From contig CAVZFD010000002.1 in NCBI GenBank assembly GCA_963774455.1, positions 1 through 64,000 of the forward strand: a DNA stretch of 64,000 nt. Direction: 5' to 3'. The DNA is from DATFVA01 sp963774455 (lineage in GTDB: Bacteria > Bacteroidota > Ignavibacteria > Ignavibacteriales > Ignavibacteriaceae). Under the pieces are notes generated by a model. The model was not told where the DNA came from, did not search any database, and saw nothing but the letters and a program-made list of their open reading frames with translations. A program made the translations under genes and the position numbers. Positions 26,933 to 35,680 of the stretch are shown here, one piece after another (position 1 is the first letter of the stretch; every line of letters starts with the position of its first letter).

Positions 26933-27564
26933 CTTTCAAATTCATTAAAATCTTTCAAGTGCCTGATATTGACTTTGAATTCTTTGGTAAATCCCTCGTA
27001 ATCCTTGTTGATTTCCTCCGCGGAAAATATCCTGCCGAATTCTGCTGCTATATAGGGTCGTTTATTCTTTCCATACTCTATTTTCAAAGCAAGGGGGAGT
27101 ACATATTTCCCGCTGCCGTTTTTTTCAAGTAATATTTTCAAACCTGGCTTTATTATTATATCCTCCGAAAGCAATGATTGAATTTCGCCCTGCGGATAGA
27201 GTACAACAATGTTTTCTTTGTTTTCCAGAATTTCGCGGGTATACTCAAGTGTCCTGACTATGCTGACAGGATTAGACTGATTTATAGAAAATGCCCCTAC
27301 ATTCTTAAAGAACCAATATTTCTTTAACTGATCTTCAAGCATCATCGTATAAACTATTTTAGGGGTAATTTTGCTTAAAAGATGGTAGGTTATAAATCCA
27401 TCCCACCAGGAAAAATGATTTGGCGTAATTATTAGTTCCGGGTATTTCCTTAAATCGGGTATGCTTCCGGTAACGTAGAACGCATCAAAATTTTTATGCA
27501 GCAGGTAATTGATATAGGGATCGAAAATCAATTTTGCCCATTTTTTGTGTTCTGCTTTAATCAT
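26914..27564 (-). CDS. Acyltransferase (PlsC-like, CruD-like role)
   Basis: 216 aa. Lysophospholipid-acyltransferase fold with the catalytic HX4D motif NHFSWWDGF, followed by FFKNVGAFSINQ and YPQGEIQS. It lies between the lycopene cyclase and glycosyltransferase genes with short overlaps on both sides, so its substrate is more likely the carotenoid glycoside (acylation, as for CruD) than a phospholipid. That assignment rests on context; a phospholipid substrate cannot be excluded. Confidence 0.72.
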   Translation of the reverse strand: MIKAEHKKWAKLIFDPYINYLLHKNFDAFYVTGSIPDLRKYPELIITPNHFSWWDGFITYHLLSKITPKIVYTMMLEDQLKKYWFFKNVGAFSINQSNPVSIVRTLEYTREILENKENIVVLYPQGEIQSLLSEDIIIKPGLKILLEKNGSGKYVLPLALKIEYGKNKRPYIAAEFGRIFSAEEINKDYEGFTKEFKVNIRHLKDFNEFERCRKLF

Positions 27565-28265
27565 TGGAATTCAGGGGTTTTATACTTTGGAAATGTTTTC
27601 CGCGATCTTCCCGAAATCAGGTAAATGAGAAGCCAGAAGGATATCATTGTATACGAGTAGAAAAAATCTTCAATGGGTATGGTGATTAGTCTGTATCCCC
27701 ATATTGCATTATCGTTATACTCAACCACCGGCAGTGATGTCAAAAGATAGTTTACTATCAGAAACGGAAGATATGAAAGTAATATTGTGAGCCAATAAAT
27801 TCTGGATCTCAATAAATAGTTAAATTTGAATAATGCTGTTAAGAGAAAAAAAGAGGTGAAGAGAAGCACCGTAAAAGTGTAATACTGGTCCATGAAGATA
27901 AAAGCAGCGGCAATAAAAATAAGGGCAAAGAAAAATATTAAACCATTTTTGATACGAAGCTGTTTTTCACCTGTATAATTTCTTAGTACTTCGTATATAA
28001 AAATGCAGCTGTAAGGAACTGTAATAAAGAAAAGGATCTCTTCCAGCGGAAGATTGAATACGTGTATACTTCCCACAAACTCACTATTAAAACTCCAGTC
28101 GCCCCTTGTTACAGCAATGGAATCCCATATAAGAAAAACTACACCGACTATAAATACAGAGAGTAATACCTGGGGCAGATTTTTATAATAGGCAGTCTTT
28201 TTGTCAAAGCTCAGCAGCAGAGGAAATAAAATTATAAGGAAATTTATAAGTAAATAAGTACTCAT
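27561..28265 (-). CDS. Lycopene cyclase (CrtYc/CrtYd-type fusion)
   Basis: 234 aa, about six to seven membrane segments. The two halves each carry the lycopene cyclase domain signature: RGDWSF...FNLPLEEILFFITVPY in the first half and NAIWGYRLITIPIEDFFYSY in the second. It is therefore the fused form of the heterodimeric cyclase. It forms beta-ionone rings from psi ends. Acting at one end only would leave the other end for CruF. Overlaps both neighbours by four bases (ATGA). Confidence 0.85.
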   Translation of the reverse strand: MSTYLLINFLIILFPLLLSFDKKTAYYKNLPQVLLSVFIVGVVFLIWDSIAVTRGDWSFNSEFVGSIHVFNLPLEEILFFITVPYSCIFIYEVLRNYTGEKQLRIKNGLIFFFALIFIAAAFIFMDQYYTFTVLLFTSFFLLTALFKFNYLLRSRIYWLTILLSYLPFLIVNYLLTSLPVVEYNDNAIWGYRLITIPIEDFFYSYTMISFWLLIYLISGRSRKTFPKYKTPEFQ

Positions 28266-28831
28266 TTATCGGCAATGGAAGAGATTAATTCCCGGATTCG
28301 ACTTTCCTGTACATGGCTTAATCTGCCGGAGTCCAGCATGTATTCGGCCATTCCCTTTTGGATTTCATAACCCGGTGAGGCATAATTTTTATTAAGCAGC
28401 AGCTGGCACACTTTATCTTTGTCAGCTTCTCTTTCCTCTGAGTATCCCAGGAAGCCCGGAACATGATCAAGAACTGAAAAACGCATGAATCTTATTTCAA
28501 GGTTTGCAGGACTTTTGGCTATTGCTTCTTCCAGTCTGTTCAATCCGTATATCAGGTGACTGAACTTTGAGACGGGATTAAAAGCATGCTTGGCTTTCAA
28601 AGTTTGTATGCCCCCATAATAGGCCAGGATCAATGGAGTATAACTGGAATACTCCTCAGAAAATCTGTTTATAATGTACTGCTCAAGCTGATTTACTTTT
28701 TCCTCATCTTCAATAGCTTCATAAAACCCGTTCCTCAGGAAATTAATCGAAGCGGTATCCGGGTCTGATAGTGAGCCGTAGACCTTAACCGTAAGGAAGA
28801 AAATTACAATTATGCTGTATTGAATTCTCAT
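28262..28831 (-). CDS. Unknown exported protein inside the carotenoid operon
   Basis: 189 aa. N-terminal hydrophobic segment, MRIQYSIIVIFFLTVKVYG, is probably a signal peptide. The rest is helical and charged (YYGGIQTLKAKHAFNP, KSPANLEIRFMRFSVLDHVP, AEYMLDSGRLSHVQESRIREL) with no known catalytic motif. It overlaps the cyclase gene by four bases and follows crtB by 15 bases, so it is firmly part of the operon. A role in carotenoid placement or membrane assembly is only a guess from context. Confidence 0.78.
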   Translation of the reverse strand: MRIQYSIIVIFFLTVKVYGSLSDPDTASINFLRNGFYEAIEDEEKVNQLEQYIINRFSEEYSSYTPLILAYYGGIQTLKAKHAFNPVSKFSHLIYGLNRLEEAIAKSPANLEIRFMRFSVLDHVPGFLGYSEEREADKDKVCQLLLNKNYASPGYEIQKGMAEYMLDSGRLSHVQESRIRELISSIADK

Positions 28832-28846
28832 ATCATCAGATGCATT

Positions 28847-29689
28847 TTAACATGTTTTCAAAAGTTTTACTTCAAACCAGGATTTCAATAGAAGCAGAAT
28901 CTTATTAAAATTTGAGACGCGGACTCTTTTACGTAATAATATTTCAATATCGCTTTTCCTGATCTTATTAAATAATCCAAGGTAATACAGGTATGCCGAA
29001 TAAACTCCCAATTTTACACCCGGAGGGAGCCTTTTAATGCCTTTCAGAGCAAGATCAAATTCTGCAAGGATATCATCTTCAAGCTTTTTCTTATTTGCTT
29101 CTGTAATATCTTTTTTCTTATCAACACCCGGCAGATATATCCTTCCGCGCTCAGTCAGATCACTTTTAATATCCCTGAGGAAATTAACTTTCTGGAATGC
29201 TGAACCAAGACTTTTAGCAGGCCCCAGCAGTTCCTCAAATAATCCCGGATGTCCATAACAGAAAACTTTCAGGCACATTAATCCTACAACTTCGGCTGAT
29301 CCGTATATATATTCGTCAAATACTTTGGGCTCGTAATAGTTATTGGATAGATCCATCTCCATACTATTAAGAAAATCCTCAACATATCTTAAATCTATTC
29401 CATATTTGTTTACAGCCAGCTGAAAAGAATTAATAACGGGATTGGTCGAGATTCCTCTCTTTACTGCATTAAAAGTTTCTTTGCGGAATTCATCCAGCAA
29501 TAGTTTTTTTTCATAATTATGAAACGAATCCACTATTTCATCAGCAAGCCTTACATATCCGTAAACGGCGTATATTGCGTCCCTGTAAGCAGGAGAAAAA
29601 ACTCTTATACCCAGGCTGAATGATGTGCTGTAGCTTTGTGTTATAACCCTGCTGACTTTAAAAGCTGTATTATGATAGACTTCTTCCAT
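28847..29689 (-). CDS. crtB: Phytoene synthase
   Basis: About 280 aa from ATG 29689 (MEEVYHNTAFKVSRVITQSY); a TTG four codons upstream is also possible. The two Asp-rich motifs are present as RLADEIVDSFHNYE and NFLRDIKSDLTERGRIYLP, with YIYGSAEVVGLMC between. It condenses two geranylgeranyl diphosphates to phytoene. The gene overlaps the end of crtI by about 20 bases. No GGPP synthase is encoded in the window. Confidence 0.93.
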   Translation of the reverse strand: MEEVYHNTAFKVSRVITQSYSTSFSLGIRVFSPAYRDAIYAVYGYVRLADEIVDSFHNYEKKLLLDEFRKETFNAVKRGISTNPVINSFQLAVNKYGIDLRYVEDFLNSMEMDLSNNYYEPKVFDEYIYGSAEVVGLMCLKVFCYGHPGLFEELLGPAKSLGSAFQKVNFLRDIKSDLTERGRIYLPGVDKKKDITEANKKKLEDDILAEFDLALKGIKRLPPGVKLGVYSAYLYYLGLFNKIRKSDIEILLRKRVRVSNFNKILLLLKSWFEVKLLKTC

Positions 29690-31154
29690 ATTCCTTTTCA
29701 ATCTTTTCTAAAACCAGCTTTGAACTAATGATCACCATAGGTAATCCGGTTCCGGGAATAGTAGAAGCTCCCACATAAAACAGATTTGGGAATTCCTCGT
29801 CCTGATTTTTGGGTCTGAATCCGCCAACCTGGTTTATTCCATGTGCCAGACCAAGTCCTGAGCCTCTATAAAGATTAAAATTATTTTCCCATTCCACGGG
29901 ACTCCATACCTCCTTTACAATCAGATTCTTTGAAATATCAAAATTCACCCGTTCTGACAGGTCTCGTATTATATTGTCTGCAAGCTCATTCTTATCATTC
30001 CACTCCGGTTTGAATCTCCTGTCGGGTACCGGGCAGAGAATAAAGAGATTCTCACAACCTGCCGGAGCAGATTCGGGCCAGGATTTGGAGGATACGTTTA
30101 CGTAATAATAAGGTTTCCGGGGACTGACTGATGATGTGAATATCTTGTCTGAATATTCCCTGAAGTTTTTACCAAGGAAATAATTATGATGCATTAAACC
30201 TTCTATCCTGCCTTTAACACCGAGATATATGGTAAATGGAGCCAGTGTCCAATCCATTTTGTCCAGTTTTTCTTCCCTGAAGTTTTTTCTTCCCAGAATT
30301 TTTCCCCTGAATGAGGCAGCATCAGAATTTGATATGAAAAGGTCGGCTGTCCATTCCTTCCCTTTATCATCAAGGAGTGAAAGCAATTTTCCGTTTGCGC
30401 TTCCTACTGATACTATCTCAGTATTATAATGGAACTCCACTCCTTTTCGTTCCAGCATCCTGACGAGCTCTTCAACTAGTTTATACATTCCGCCTTCAAC
30501 CTTCCAGTATCCATCGTGCTGCATTTCAGTATAGTTAAGCAGGGAATAAATGGCGGGAGTCTGAAAAGGAGTTGATCCCAGGAAAAAAGCTACCAGTGAA
30601 AAGATGATCCTTACCTCATTAGAGTCAAAACTTCGTTCTACTTCTTTCCACATATTCCTGAAAAGGTAAGGTAAATGTTTAAGGGGAACTCTTGTCAGTT
30701 TCAATAAATAATCAAGCATATTTACATAGTTCGATTTTATAACTTTATCTTCGGTGTCGTGAAAGAATTCCCCCGCTCTACTGAGATAGTTTTTTACCTT
30801 AGTGCCCAAATCCGGTTCTATATCCTTAAATTCTTCCTCCAGTTTATTCAGGTCCTTCCATATCCTGTAAGGTTTACTTCCTCCTTCAAAATAAACCTGG
30901 TAGAGAGGATCAAGCTCTGTTAAAATTACAGGATTTTTCTCTCCTGAACTTCTGAAAAGTTCGTGAAGTTCATAGCTCATACTCATAAAGGAAGGACCCA
31001 CATCGAAAGTGAAACCGTCTTTCTTGAGCTGATTTAACCTCCCTCCGGGTTTTGAGTACTTTTCAACAACAGAAACTTCATATCCCGAAGTACTCATCCT
31101 CAGAGCGGTAGCCAATCCTCCTAATCCTGATCCGATAATTATTGCTTTTTTCAT
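29670..31154 (-). CDS. crtI: Phytoene desaturase
   Basis: 494 aa from ATG 31154 (MKKAIIIGSGLGGLATALRM); the frame is open eight codons further upstream, but this ATG starts right at the FAD-binding motif and has AAGGA upstream. Conserved CrtI features: GPSFMSM, KPYYYVNVSSKSWPESAPAG, GLGLAHGINQVGGFRP and the C-terminal NLFYVGASTIPGTGLPMVI. It dehydrogenates phytoene toward lycopene. First gene of the eight-gene carotenoid operon, transcribed divergently from the methylmalonyl-CoA mutase gene. Confidence 0.93.
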   Translation of the reverse strand: MKKAIIIGSGLGGLATALRMSTSGYEVSVVEKYSKPGGRLNQLKKDGFTFDVGPSFMSMSYELHELFRSSGEKNPVILTELDPLYQVYFEGGSKPYRIWKDLNKLEEEFKDIEPDLGTKVKNYLSRAGEFFHDTEDKVIKSNYVNMLDYLLKLTRVPLKHLPYLFRNMWKEVERSFDSNEVRIIFSLVAFFLGSTPFQTPAIYSLLNYTEMQHDGYWKVEGGMYKLVEELVRMLERKGVEFHYNTEIVSVGSANGKLLSLLDDKGKEWTADLFISNSDAASFRGKILGRKNFREEKLDKMDWTLAPFTIYLGVKGRIEGLMHHNYFLGKNFREYSDKIFTSSVSPRKPYYYVNVSSKSWPESAPAGCENLFILCPVPDRRFKPEWNDKNELADNIIRDLSERVNFDISKNLIVKEVWSPVEWENNFNLYRGSGLGLAHGINQVGGFRPKNQDEEFPNLFYVGASTIPGTGLPMVIISSKLVLEKIEKEYGRSLS

Positions 31155-31213
31155 TTGAGTTAATCCTTGTAATGACAAAACGCAAAACCTTCTCAGATAG
31201 TTCCTGAGTTAAA

Positions 31214-31221
31214 TAAATTTG
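31214..31221 (+). promoter_or_regulatory. Possible Bacteroidota-type -7 box for the mutase gene
   Basis: TAAATTTG matches the TAnnTTTG -7 element known from Bacteroidota. I cannot find a clear TTTG -33 element at the proper distance, so this is weak. Confidence 0.25.
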
Positions 31222-31372
31222 CATCCGGATACTGAAAAGGAGAAAAATTATGTTAAATTCCCTTTTAATTGAGCCTTTGGTCGGCTTAAATTTTCTTAGA
31301 ATTATTATTCATTTATTTTTGAGTGTTGGCTATTTTATTATCTGCATAGATCAAAAAAAGTTTGGAGGAATT

Positions 31373-33052
31373 GTGACCTCAATCGATGAATTGAAGAGCA
31401 AAGTTCAGCAGGCATATAAAGAATGGGAAGAAAAGACTTATCAGAAAAGCACATCAAAATTTCCTGAAAGAGAAGAAGAATTTTCAACCGTCTCATTTAC
31501 TCCTGTAAAACCTTTGTACATCCCTGCTGACACCGAAGAAAAATATTTGGAGAAGACTGGCTTTCCCGGACAGTATCCTTATACGCGCGGAATTCAGCCG
31601 ACGATGTATAGGGGACGGCTATGGACTATGCGTCAGTACGCTGGATTCGGAACAGCAAAAGAATCGAATCAGCGCTACAGGTACCTGCTTAAACAGGGTA
31701 CAAGCGGACTTTCCATTGCCTTTGATCTGCCCACCCAGATAGGTTATGACAGCGACGATCTTCTAAGTTATGGTGAGGTTGGTAAGGTCGGCGTTGCAAT
31801 TGATACACTTGCAGATATGGAAGTACTTTTTGATAAGATTCCGCTGGATAAAATTTCAACCTCTATGACGATCAATGCGTCTGCCTCCGTTCTGCTTGCA
31901 ATGTATATAGCTGTTGCTGAGAAACAGGGTGTTTCGCGCGATAAGATCAGCGGAACAATCCAAAATGATCTTCTGAAAGAATATATTGCAAGGGGGACGT
32001 ATATTTATCCCCCCAGGCCTTCAATGAGAATCATCACTAACATTTTTGAATTCTGCTCAAAGGAAGTTCCCCGATGGAATACTATTTCTATATCAGGATA
32101 TCATATCAGGGAAGCCGGTTCTACCGCTGCCCAGGAGGTCGGTTTTACTCTTGCAAACGGAATAGCTTATGTTGATGCAGCACTGAACGCCGGTCTTGAT
32201 ATAGATGAGTTTGCGGGTCAGCTTTCCTTCTTTTTTAATTCTCACAATGACCTCCTTGAAGAAGTTGCAAAGTTCCGGGCTGCAAGAAGGTTGTGGGCAC
32301 GTATTGTAAAAGATCGTTTCGGTGCAAAAAAGTCTAAATCAATGATGCTGAGATTCCATACGCAGACAGCCGGTTCAACTCTAACGGCTCAGCAGGTTGA
32401 TAATAATATTGTAAGGGTTACCTTGCAAACCCTGGCAGCGGTTTTGGGAGGAACGCAAAGTCTTCATACTAATTCGAAAGACGAAGCATTGGCGCTGCCT
32501 ACTGAAAACTCTGTCCGTACAGCATTACGAACTCAGCAGATAGTTGCGTATGAAAGCGGCGTTACAAATACGGTCGATCCTCTTGCCGGATCGTATTTTG
32601 TAGAAGCTATGACAGACCAGATCGAAAAAGAAGCTGAAGATTACATAAACCGTATTGACGCTATGGGTGGGATGATAAAGGCTATTGAAGAAGGTTTTGT
32701 TCAGCTGGAAATCCAGAAGGCTGCTTATGAATATGAGAAGCAGATTGAAAGCGGTAAACGCACAGTGGTGGGCGTTAATAAATTCCGTAGTGATGGGGAT
32801 GAAGAACCTGACCTGCTTAAAATAGATATTAAAGTTCAGGAGGATCAGATTGATTTTCTCAACAGGGTAAGAAAAGAAAGAGATAACAATAAGGTAAAGG
32901 AATCATTGAAGAAATTGAAAGAAACCGCCGAGGGGAACGGTAATCTTATGCCTCCGATAATAGAAGCCGTTAAAACATATGCAAGCGTCGGTGAGATCTG
33001 CAATACTATGCGGACAGTCTTCGGCGAGTACAGGGAACATGTCGTCATCTAA
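31373..33052 (+). CDS. Methylmalonyl-CoA mutase, catalytic subunit
   Basis: 559 aa from GTG 31373, selected because TTGGAGGA directly precedes it. The 41 extra codons upstream (from 31250) encode an unrelated hydrophobic stretch. Family motifs: YPYTRGIQPTMYRGRLWTMRQYAGFGTA, LSIAFDLPTQIGYDSD, ISGYHIREAGSTAAQE, RFHTQTAGSTLTAQQVDNN (broken here for length). It lacks the C-terminal cobalamin-binding domain, which must come from a separate small-subunit gene outside this window. It interconverts methylmalonyl-CoA and succinyl-CoA. The epimerase gene follows 13 bases later. Confidence 0.9.
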   Translation: MTSIDELKSKVQQAYKEWEEKTYQKSTSKFPEREEEFSTVSFTPVKPLYIPADTEEKYLEKTGFPGQYPYTRGIQPTMYRGRLWTMRQYAGFGTAKESNQRYRYLLKQGTSGLSIAFDLPTQIGYDSDDLLSYGEVGKVGVAIDTLADMEVLFDKIPLDKISTSMTINASASVLLAMYIAVAEKQGVSRDKISGTIQNDLLKEYIARGTYIYPPRPSMRIITNIFEFCSKEVPRWNTISISGYHIREAGSTAAQEVGFTLANGIAYVDAALNAGLDIDEFAGQLSFFFNSHNDLLEEVAKFRAARRLWARIVKDRFGAKKSKSMMLRFHTQTAGSTLTAQQVDNNIVRVTLQTLAAVLGGTQSLHTNSKDEALALPTENSVRTALRTQQIVAYESGVTNTVDPLAGSYFVEAMTDQIEKEAEDYINRIDAMGGMIKAIEEGFVQLEIQKAAYEYEKQIESGKRTVVGVNKFRSDGDEEPDLLKIDIKVQEDQIDFLNRVRKERDNNKVKESLKKLKETAEGNGNLMPPIIEAVKTYASVGEICNTMRTVFGEYREHVVI

Positions 33053-33065
33053 AAAAGGTATTAAA

Positions 33066-33479
33066 ATGAACTTAACCCATATTGAACATATCGGAATAGC
33101 AGTAAAAAATCTTGAAGACGCAATTAAATATTATGAGGATGTTCTGGGGTTGAAATGTTACGCTGTGGAAGAGGTTAAAGATCAGAAGGTGAAGACAGCC
33201 TTTTTTCAGATAGGACAAACAAAAATTGAACTTCTGGAAACAACCGACCCGGATGGACCTATAGGAAAATTTATAGAAAAAAGAGGGGAAGGAATTCACC
33301 ATTTAGCTTTCGCAGTAAATAATCTTCCTTCTGCCCTCAATGAATTAAAAGTGAAAGAAATAAAATTAATTGATGTAAGTCCGCGCAGGGGAGCAGAAGG
33401 CCTGGACATAGCATTTATCCATCCCAAATCTACTTACGGGGTTCTTACAGAGTTATGTGAAAAGCCTGACCGGACTTAA
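33066..33479 (+). CDS. mce: Methylmalonyl-CoA epimerase
   Basis: 137 aa from ATG 33066. Vicinal-oxygen-chelate fold: HIEHIGIAVKNLEDAIKYYE at the start with the first metal His, IELLE, EGIHHLAFAVNNL with the second His, and VLTELCE with the final Glu. It converts the S to the R epimer for the mutase. The upstream extension of the frame (from 32979) overlaps the mutase gene and is not used. Confidence 0.92.
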   Translation: MNLTHIEHIGIAVKNLEDAIKYYEDVLGLKCYAVEEVKDQKVKTAFFQIGQTKIELLETTDPDGPIGKFIEKRGEGIHHLAFAVNNLPSALNELKVKEIKLIDVSPRRGAEGLDIAFIHPKSTYGVLTELCEKPDRT

Positions 33480-33579
33480 ACACCCGGTCGGTATTCATGG
33501 CAAGATCCAGATCTTCGGTTCCGGTTTTCAATTTTGAATTAAAAGGTTGGTAAAATTATTCTAAACTCTGCTAATATAT

Positions 33580-33600
33580 CCGGGCATGTGGTATGCCCGG
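33580..33600. repeat. Strong intergenic hairpin
   Basis: CCGGGCAT (33580-33587) / ATGCCCGG (33593-33600), perfect 8-base stem with a 5-base loop, between the epimerase and esterase genes. There is no T-run on either side, so it may not be a classic terminator; it could be a leader structure for the next gene. Confidence 0.45.
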
Positions 33601-33689
33601 TCACGGGATAGTTTTCTAACTTTGAAAAGTGCAGAAAAATATAGAAATTTAGAAGGGAAGTTCTCTTCTTAATATCCTCAAAAGGAAAA

Positions 33690-34430
33690 ATGCAAAGAGA
33701 AATTCATAAATGGAACAGTAACAACCTTCAAAAGAATGTGGAGGTTGCTGTTTACGGTCATTATGGCTACGCCCTCCTTATGTTTCCTACCGCAGGAGCA
33801 GATTACCTCGAATATGAAAGATTTTACCTTATAGATAGTATAGCGGAATATATTAATAATGGTACTCTTAAGGTCTTTTCTATAAACAGTATAAATGATG
33901 AAACCTGGATGAATAAGGATCTGAAACCCTCTGAAAAAGCTGAACGGCATGAAATATATAACCGGTACGTAATTGGGGAAGTAATTCCTTTTATTACAGA
34001 GCATTGCAGAGGTGATATTCCAATAATTACTTCAGGGGCTTCCCTTGGAGCGTATCATGCTGCTAATACTTTTTTCAGACGACCGGATTTATTTGCCGGG
34101 GTGATCGCAATGAGCGGAATTTATGATCTCCGGAATTATACTGACGGATACTTTGATGATTTATGTTATTTTAATTCACCGGTGGATTACATTCCCGGTT
34201 TAACTGATGAGGGAATCCTTTCGTCTATAAGGAAAAGCAATATCGTTATTGCCAGCGGACAAGGTGCATACGAAGATCCCGGCGCCTCGCGGCAGTTCTC
34301 CGATATACTTCATTCCAAAAATATTCCTCATTGGTTCGACCTGTGGGGAGAGGATATGGCGCACGATTGGCCAACCTGGCGGAAAATGCTTCCTTATTTC
34401 CTGGATAACATTAATTTAGAAAATACATGA
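33690..34430 (+). CDS. Esterase-like alpha/beta hydrolase
   Basis: 246 aa, no signal peptide. Putative-esterase (EstD/Ag85-like) fold: MLMFPTAGADYLEYERFY-type N-terminal strand, nucleophile elbow TSGASLGAYHAANTFF (Ser in GASLG), and a C-terminal catalytic His in DMAHDWPTW. The substrate is unknown. It overlaps the next gene by four bases (ATGA). Confidence 0.82.
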   Translation: MQREIHKWNSNNLQKNVEVAVYGHYGYALLMFPTAGADYLEYERFYLIDSIAEYINNGTLKVFSINSINDETWMNKDLKPSEKAERHEIYNRYVIGEVIPFITEHCRGDIPIITSGASLGAYHAANTFFRRPDLFAGVIAMSGIYDLRNYTDGYFDDLCYFNSPVDYIPGLTDEGILSSIRKSNIVIASGQGAYEDPGASRQFSDILHSKNIPHWFDLWGEDMAHDWPTWRKMLPYFLDNINLENT

Positions 34431-35062
34431 TCGCTTCAGCCTGGACCGATCCCTATAAATTAAAGAGTGTACAATATAAACTTTTAATTTCCGTTATAAT
34501 TCTGGCAGCGGTTCTTCTCTTTTATTCCCGGTTTCTGGATTACGTCGAAGTAAGGGAAGGATTTTCATTCAGTGACCCGGTGCTTGGTTTGTTTCATCCG
34601 GTGGACCTGACCTGGCTGATATTTTCCTTAATTTATTTGTCCTTACTCACCGGCGTAATAATCCTTGTAAGAAACCCGGTACGTCTCATACTTGCTGTTC
34701 AGGTTTATACATTGTTAATAGTAATCAGAGTGATCGCAATGTATTCTGTGCCGTTCAACCCTCCGCCCGATATGATTCCGCTTAATGATCCATTCGTTCA
34801 GTTCTTTGGTTCAGGAAAATTGCTGACTAAAGATCTTTTTTTCTCGGGACATACAGCCACCTTATTTCTTCTGTTCCTTGTGATTGATATTAAACCGTAT
34901 AAGCAGATATTTTTGATTTTTACGATTATCGTTGGCTTCAGCGTAATTCTGCAGCATGTTCATTACTTTATTGATGTTCTGTCAGCCCCTTTCTTTGCCT
35001 TCGGAAGCTACAGAATCGTGAAAAGGATCAGGGAAAAATTCAATTATAGTTTTTCGGTGTAA
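34427..35062 (+). CDS. PAP2-like membrane protein (sphingomyelin-synthase-like domain)
   Basis: 211 aa with about six membrane segments. The conserved catalytic motifs are FFSGHTATLFLL and HVHYFIDVLSAPFFA, in the arrangement of the PAP2-type C-terminal domain also found in sphingomyelin/phosphatase-like proteins. It probably transfers or removes a phosphate group on a lipid substrate at the membrane. Translationally coupled to the esterase gene. Confidence 0.8.
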   Translation: MIASAWTDPYKLKSVQYKLLISVIILAAVLLFYSRFLDYVEVREGFSFSDPVLGLFHPVDLTWLIFSLIYLSLLTGVIILVRNPVRLILAVQVYTLLIVIRVIAMYSVPFNPPPDMIPLNDPFVQFFGSGKLLTKDLFFSGHTATLFLLFLVIDIKPYKQIFLIFTIIVGFSVILQHVHYFIDVLSAPFFAFGSYRIVKRIREKFNYSFSV

Positions 35063-35104
35063 AAATTTCTTTTGTTTAACAGGACTGCTGTTTATATTCT
35101 TATC

Positions 35105-35317
35105 ATGAAAGTTGAGCCTTCTTCAAATAAAATAACCAGAGTGTTTTTCTTCTGGTGCGGCTGTATTTTCACAGTAATTGGAATAATAGGACTGATATTT
35201 CCGATCATACCGGGATTTGTATTTCTTATTCCGGCCGCGTTCTGCTTTGCCAAATCGTCGGAAACTTTTAACAGGAAGTTAAAAAACAGCAAAAGGTTTG
35301 GTAAATATTTCAAGTAA
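35105..35317 (+). CDS. DUF454 (YbaN-like) small membrane protein
   Basis: 70 aa from ATG 35105; the frame also has a TTG 33 bases upstream. It has two hydrophobic segments with the family pattern FFFWCGCIFTVIGIIGLIFP, IIPGFVFLIPAAFCFAKSS and KRFGKYFK. It is somewhat shorter than usual family members. Function of the family is not established. Confidence 0.7.
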   Translation: MKVEPSSNKITRVFFFWCGCIFTVIGIIGLIFPIIPGFVFLIPAAFCFAKSSETFNRKLKNSKRFGKYFK

Positions 35318-35343
35318 ATTTTTTATTACCAAAGGTGTAAATA

Positions 35344-35679
35344 ATGAGTGAAGAGAAGAACCATGTAATGGAAGTTACCGAAACAATCACAAGGGATTTT
35401 GATAAGGCCGGTATTTCGTCGGTAATTACACCTGAAGGTATTGATGACCTTACGCAGCTTAAAAAGCATCTTATCCGGAAGATAACTCAACTAATGGATT
35501 CTGATTATGAAAAACTTATAAATATTCTTTATCGCATCGATATTAATGAGAAAAAACTGAATGAGTTATTCGGTTCAAAGAACAGGGAGCACATTCCGGA
35601 TCGGCTTGCAGACCTTATTATTGAAAGACAGCTCGAAAAAATTAACTTCAGGAATATGTACCGTAAAGAAAGACCCTGA
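35344..35679 (+). CDS. Unknown small cytosolic protein
   Basis: 111 aa, mixed charge, mostly helical: VTETITRDFDKAGISSVI, LTQLKKHLIRKITQLMDSDY, LINILYRIDINEKKLNELFG. No known motif. ATG is preceded by AAAGG at normal distance. It directly abuts the AI-2E transporter relic that begins after its stop, and may have been placed there by the same deletion event. Confidence 0.65.
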   Translation: MSEEKNHVMEVTETITRDFDKAGISSVITPEGIDDLTQLKKHLIRKITQLMDSDYEKLINILYRIDINEKKLNELFGSKNREHIPDRLADLIIERQLEKINFRNMYRKERP

Positions 35680-35680
35680 T

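Noticed and set aside
31250..31372. Hydrophobic extension of the methylmalonyl-CoA mutase
   Set aside because: GTG 31373 with a strong ribosome binding site gives the normal family length; the upstream stretch has no resemblance to the family.
31155..31372. Cobalamin riboswitch before the B12-dependent mutase
   Set aside because: No B12-box or the expected multi-helix pattern could be seen in this 218-base gap.
35561..35680. Frame start for the AI-2E relic
   Set aside because: This part overlaps the unknown gene 35344-35679 in another frame and does not resemble the AI-2E family; only the segment after 35680 does.
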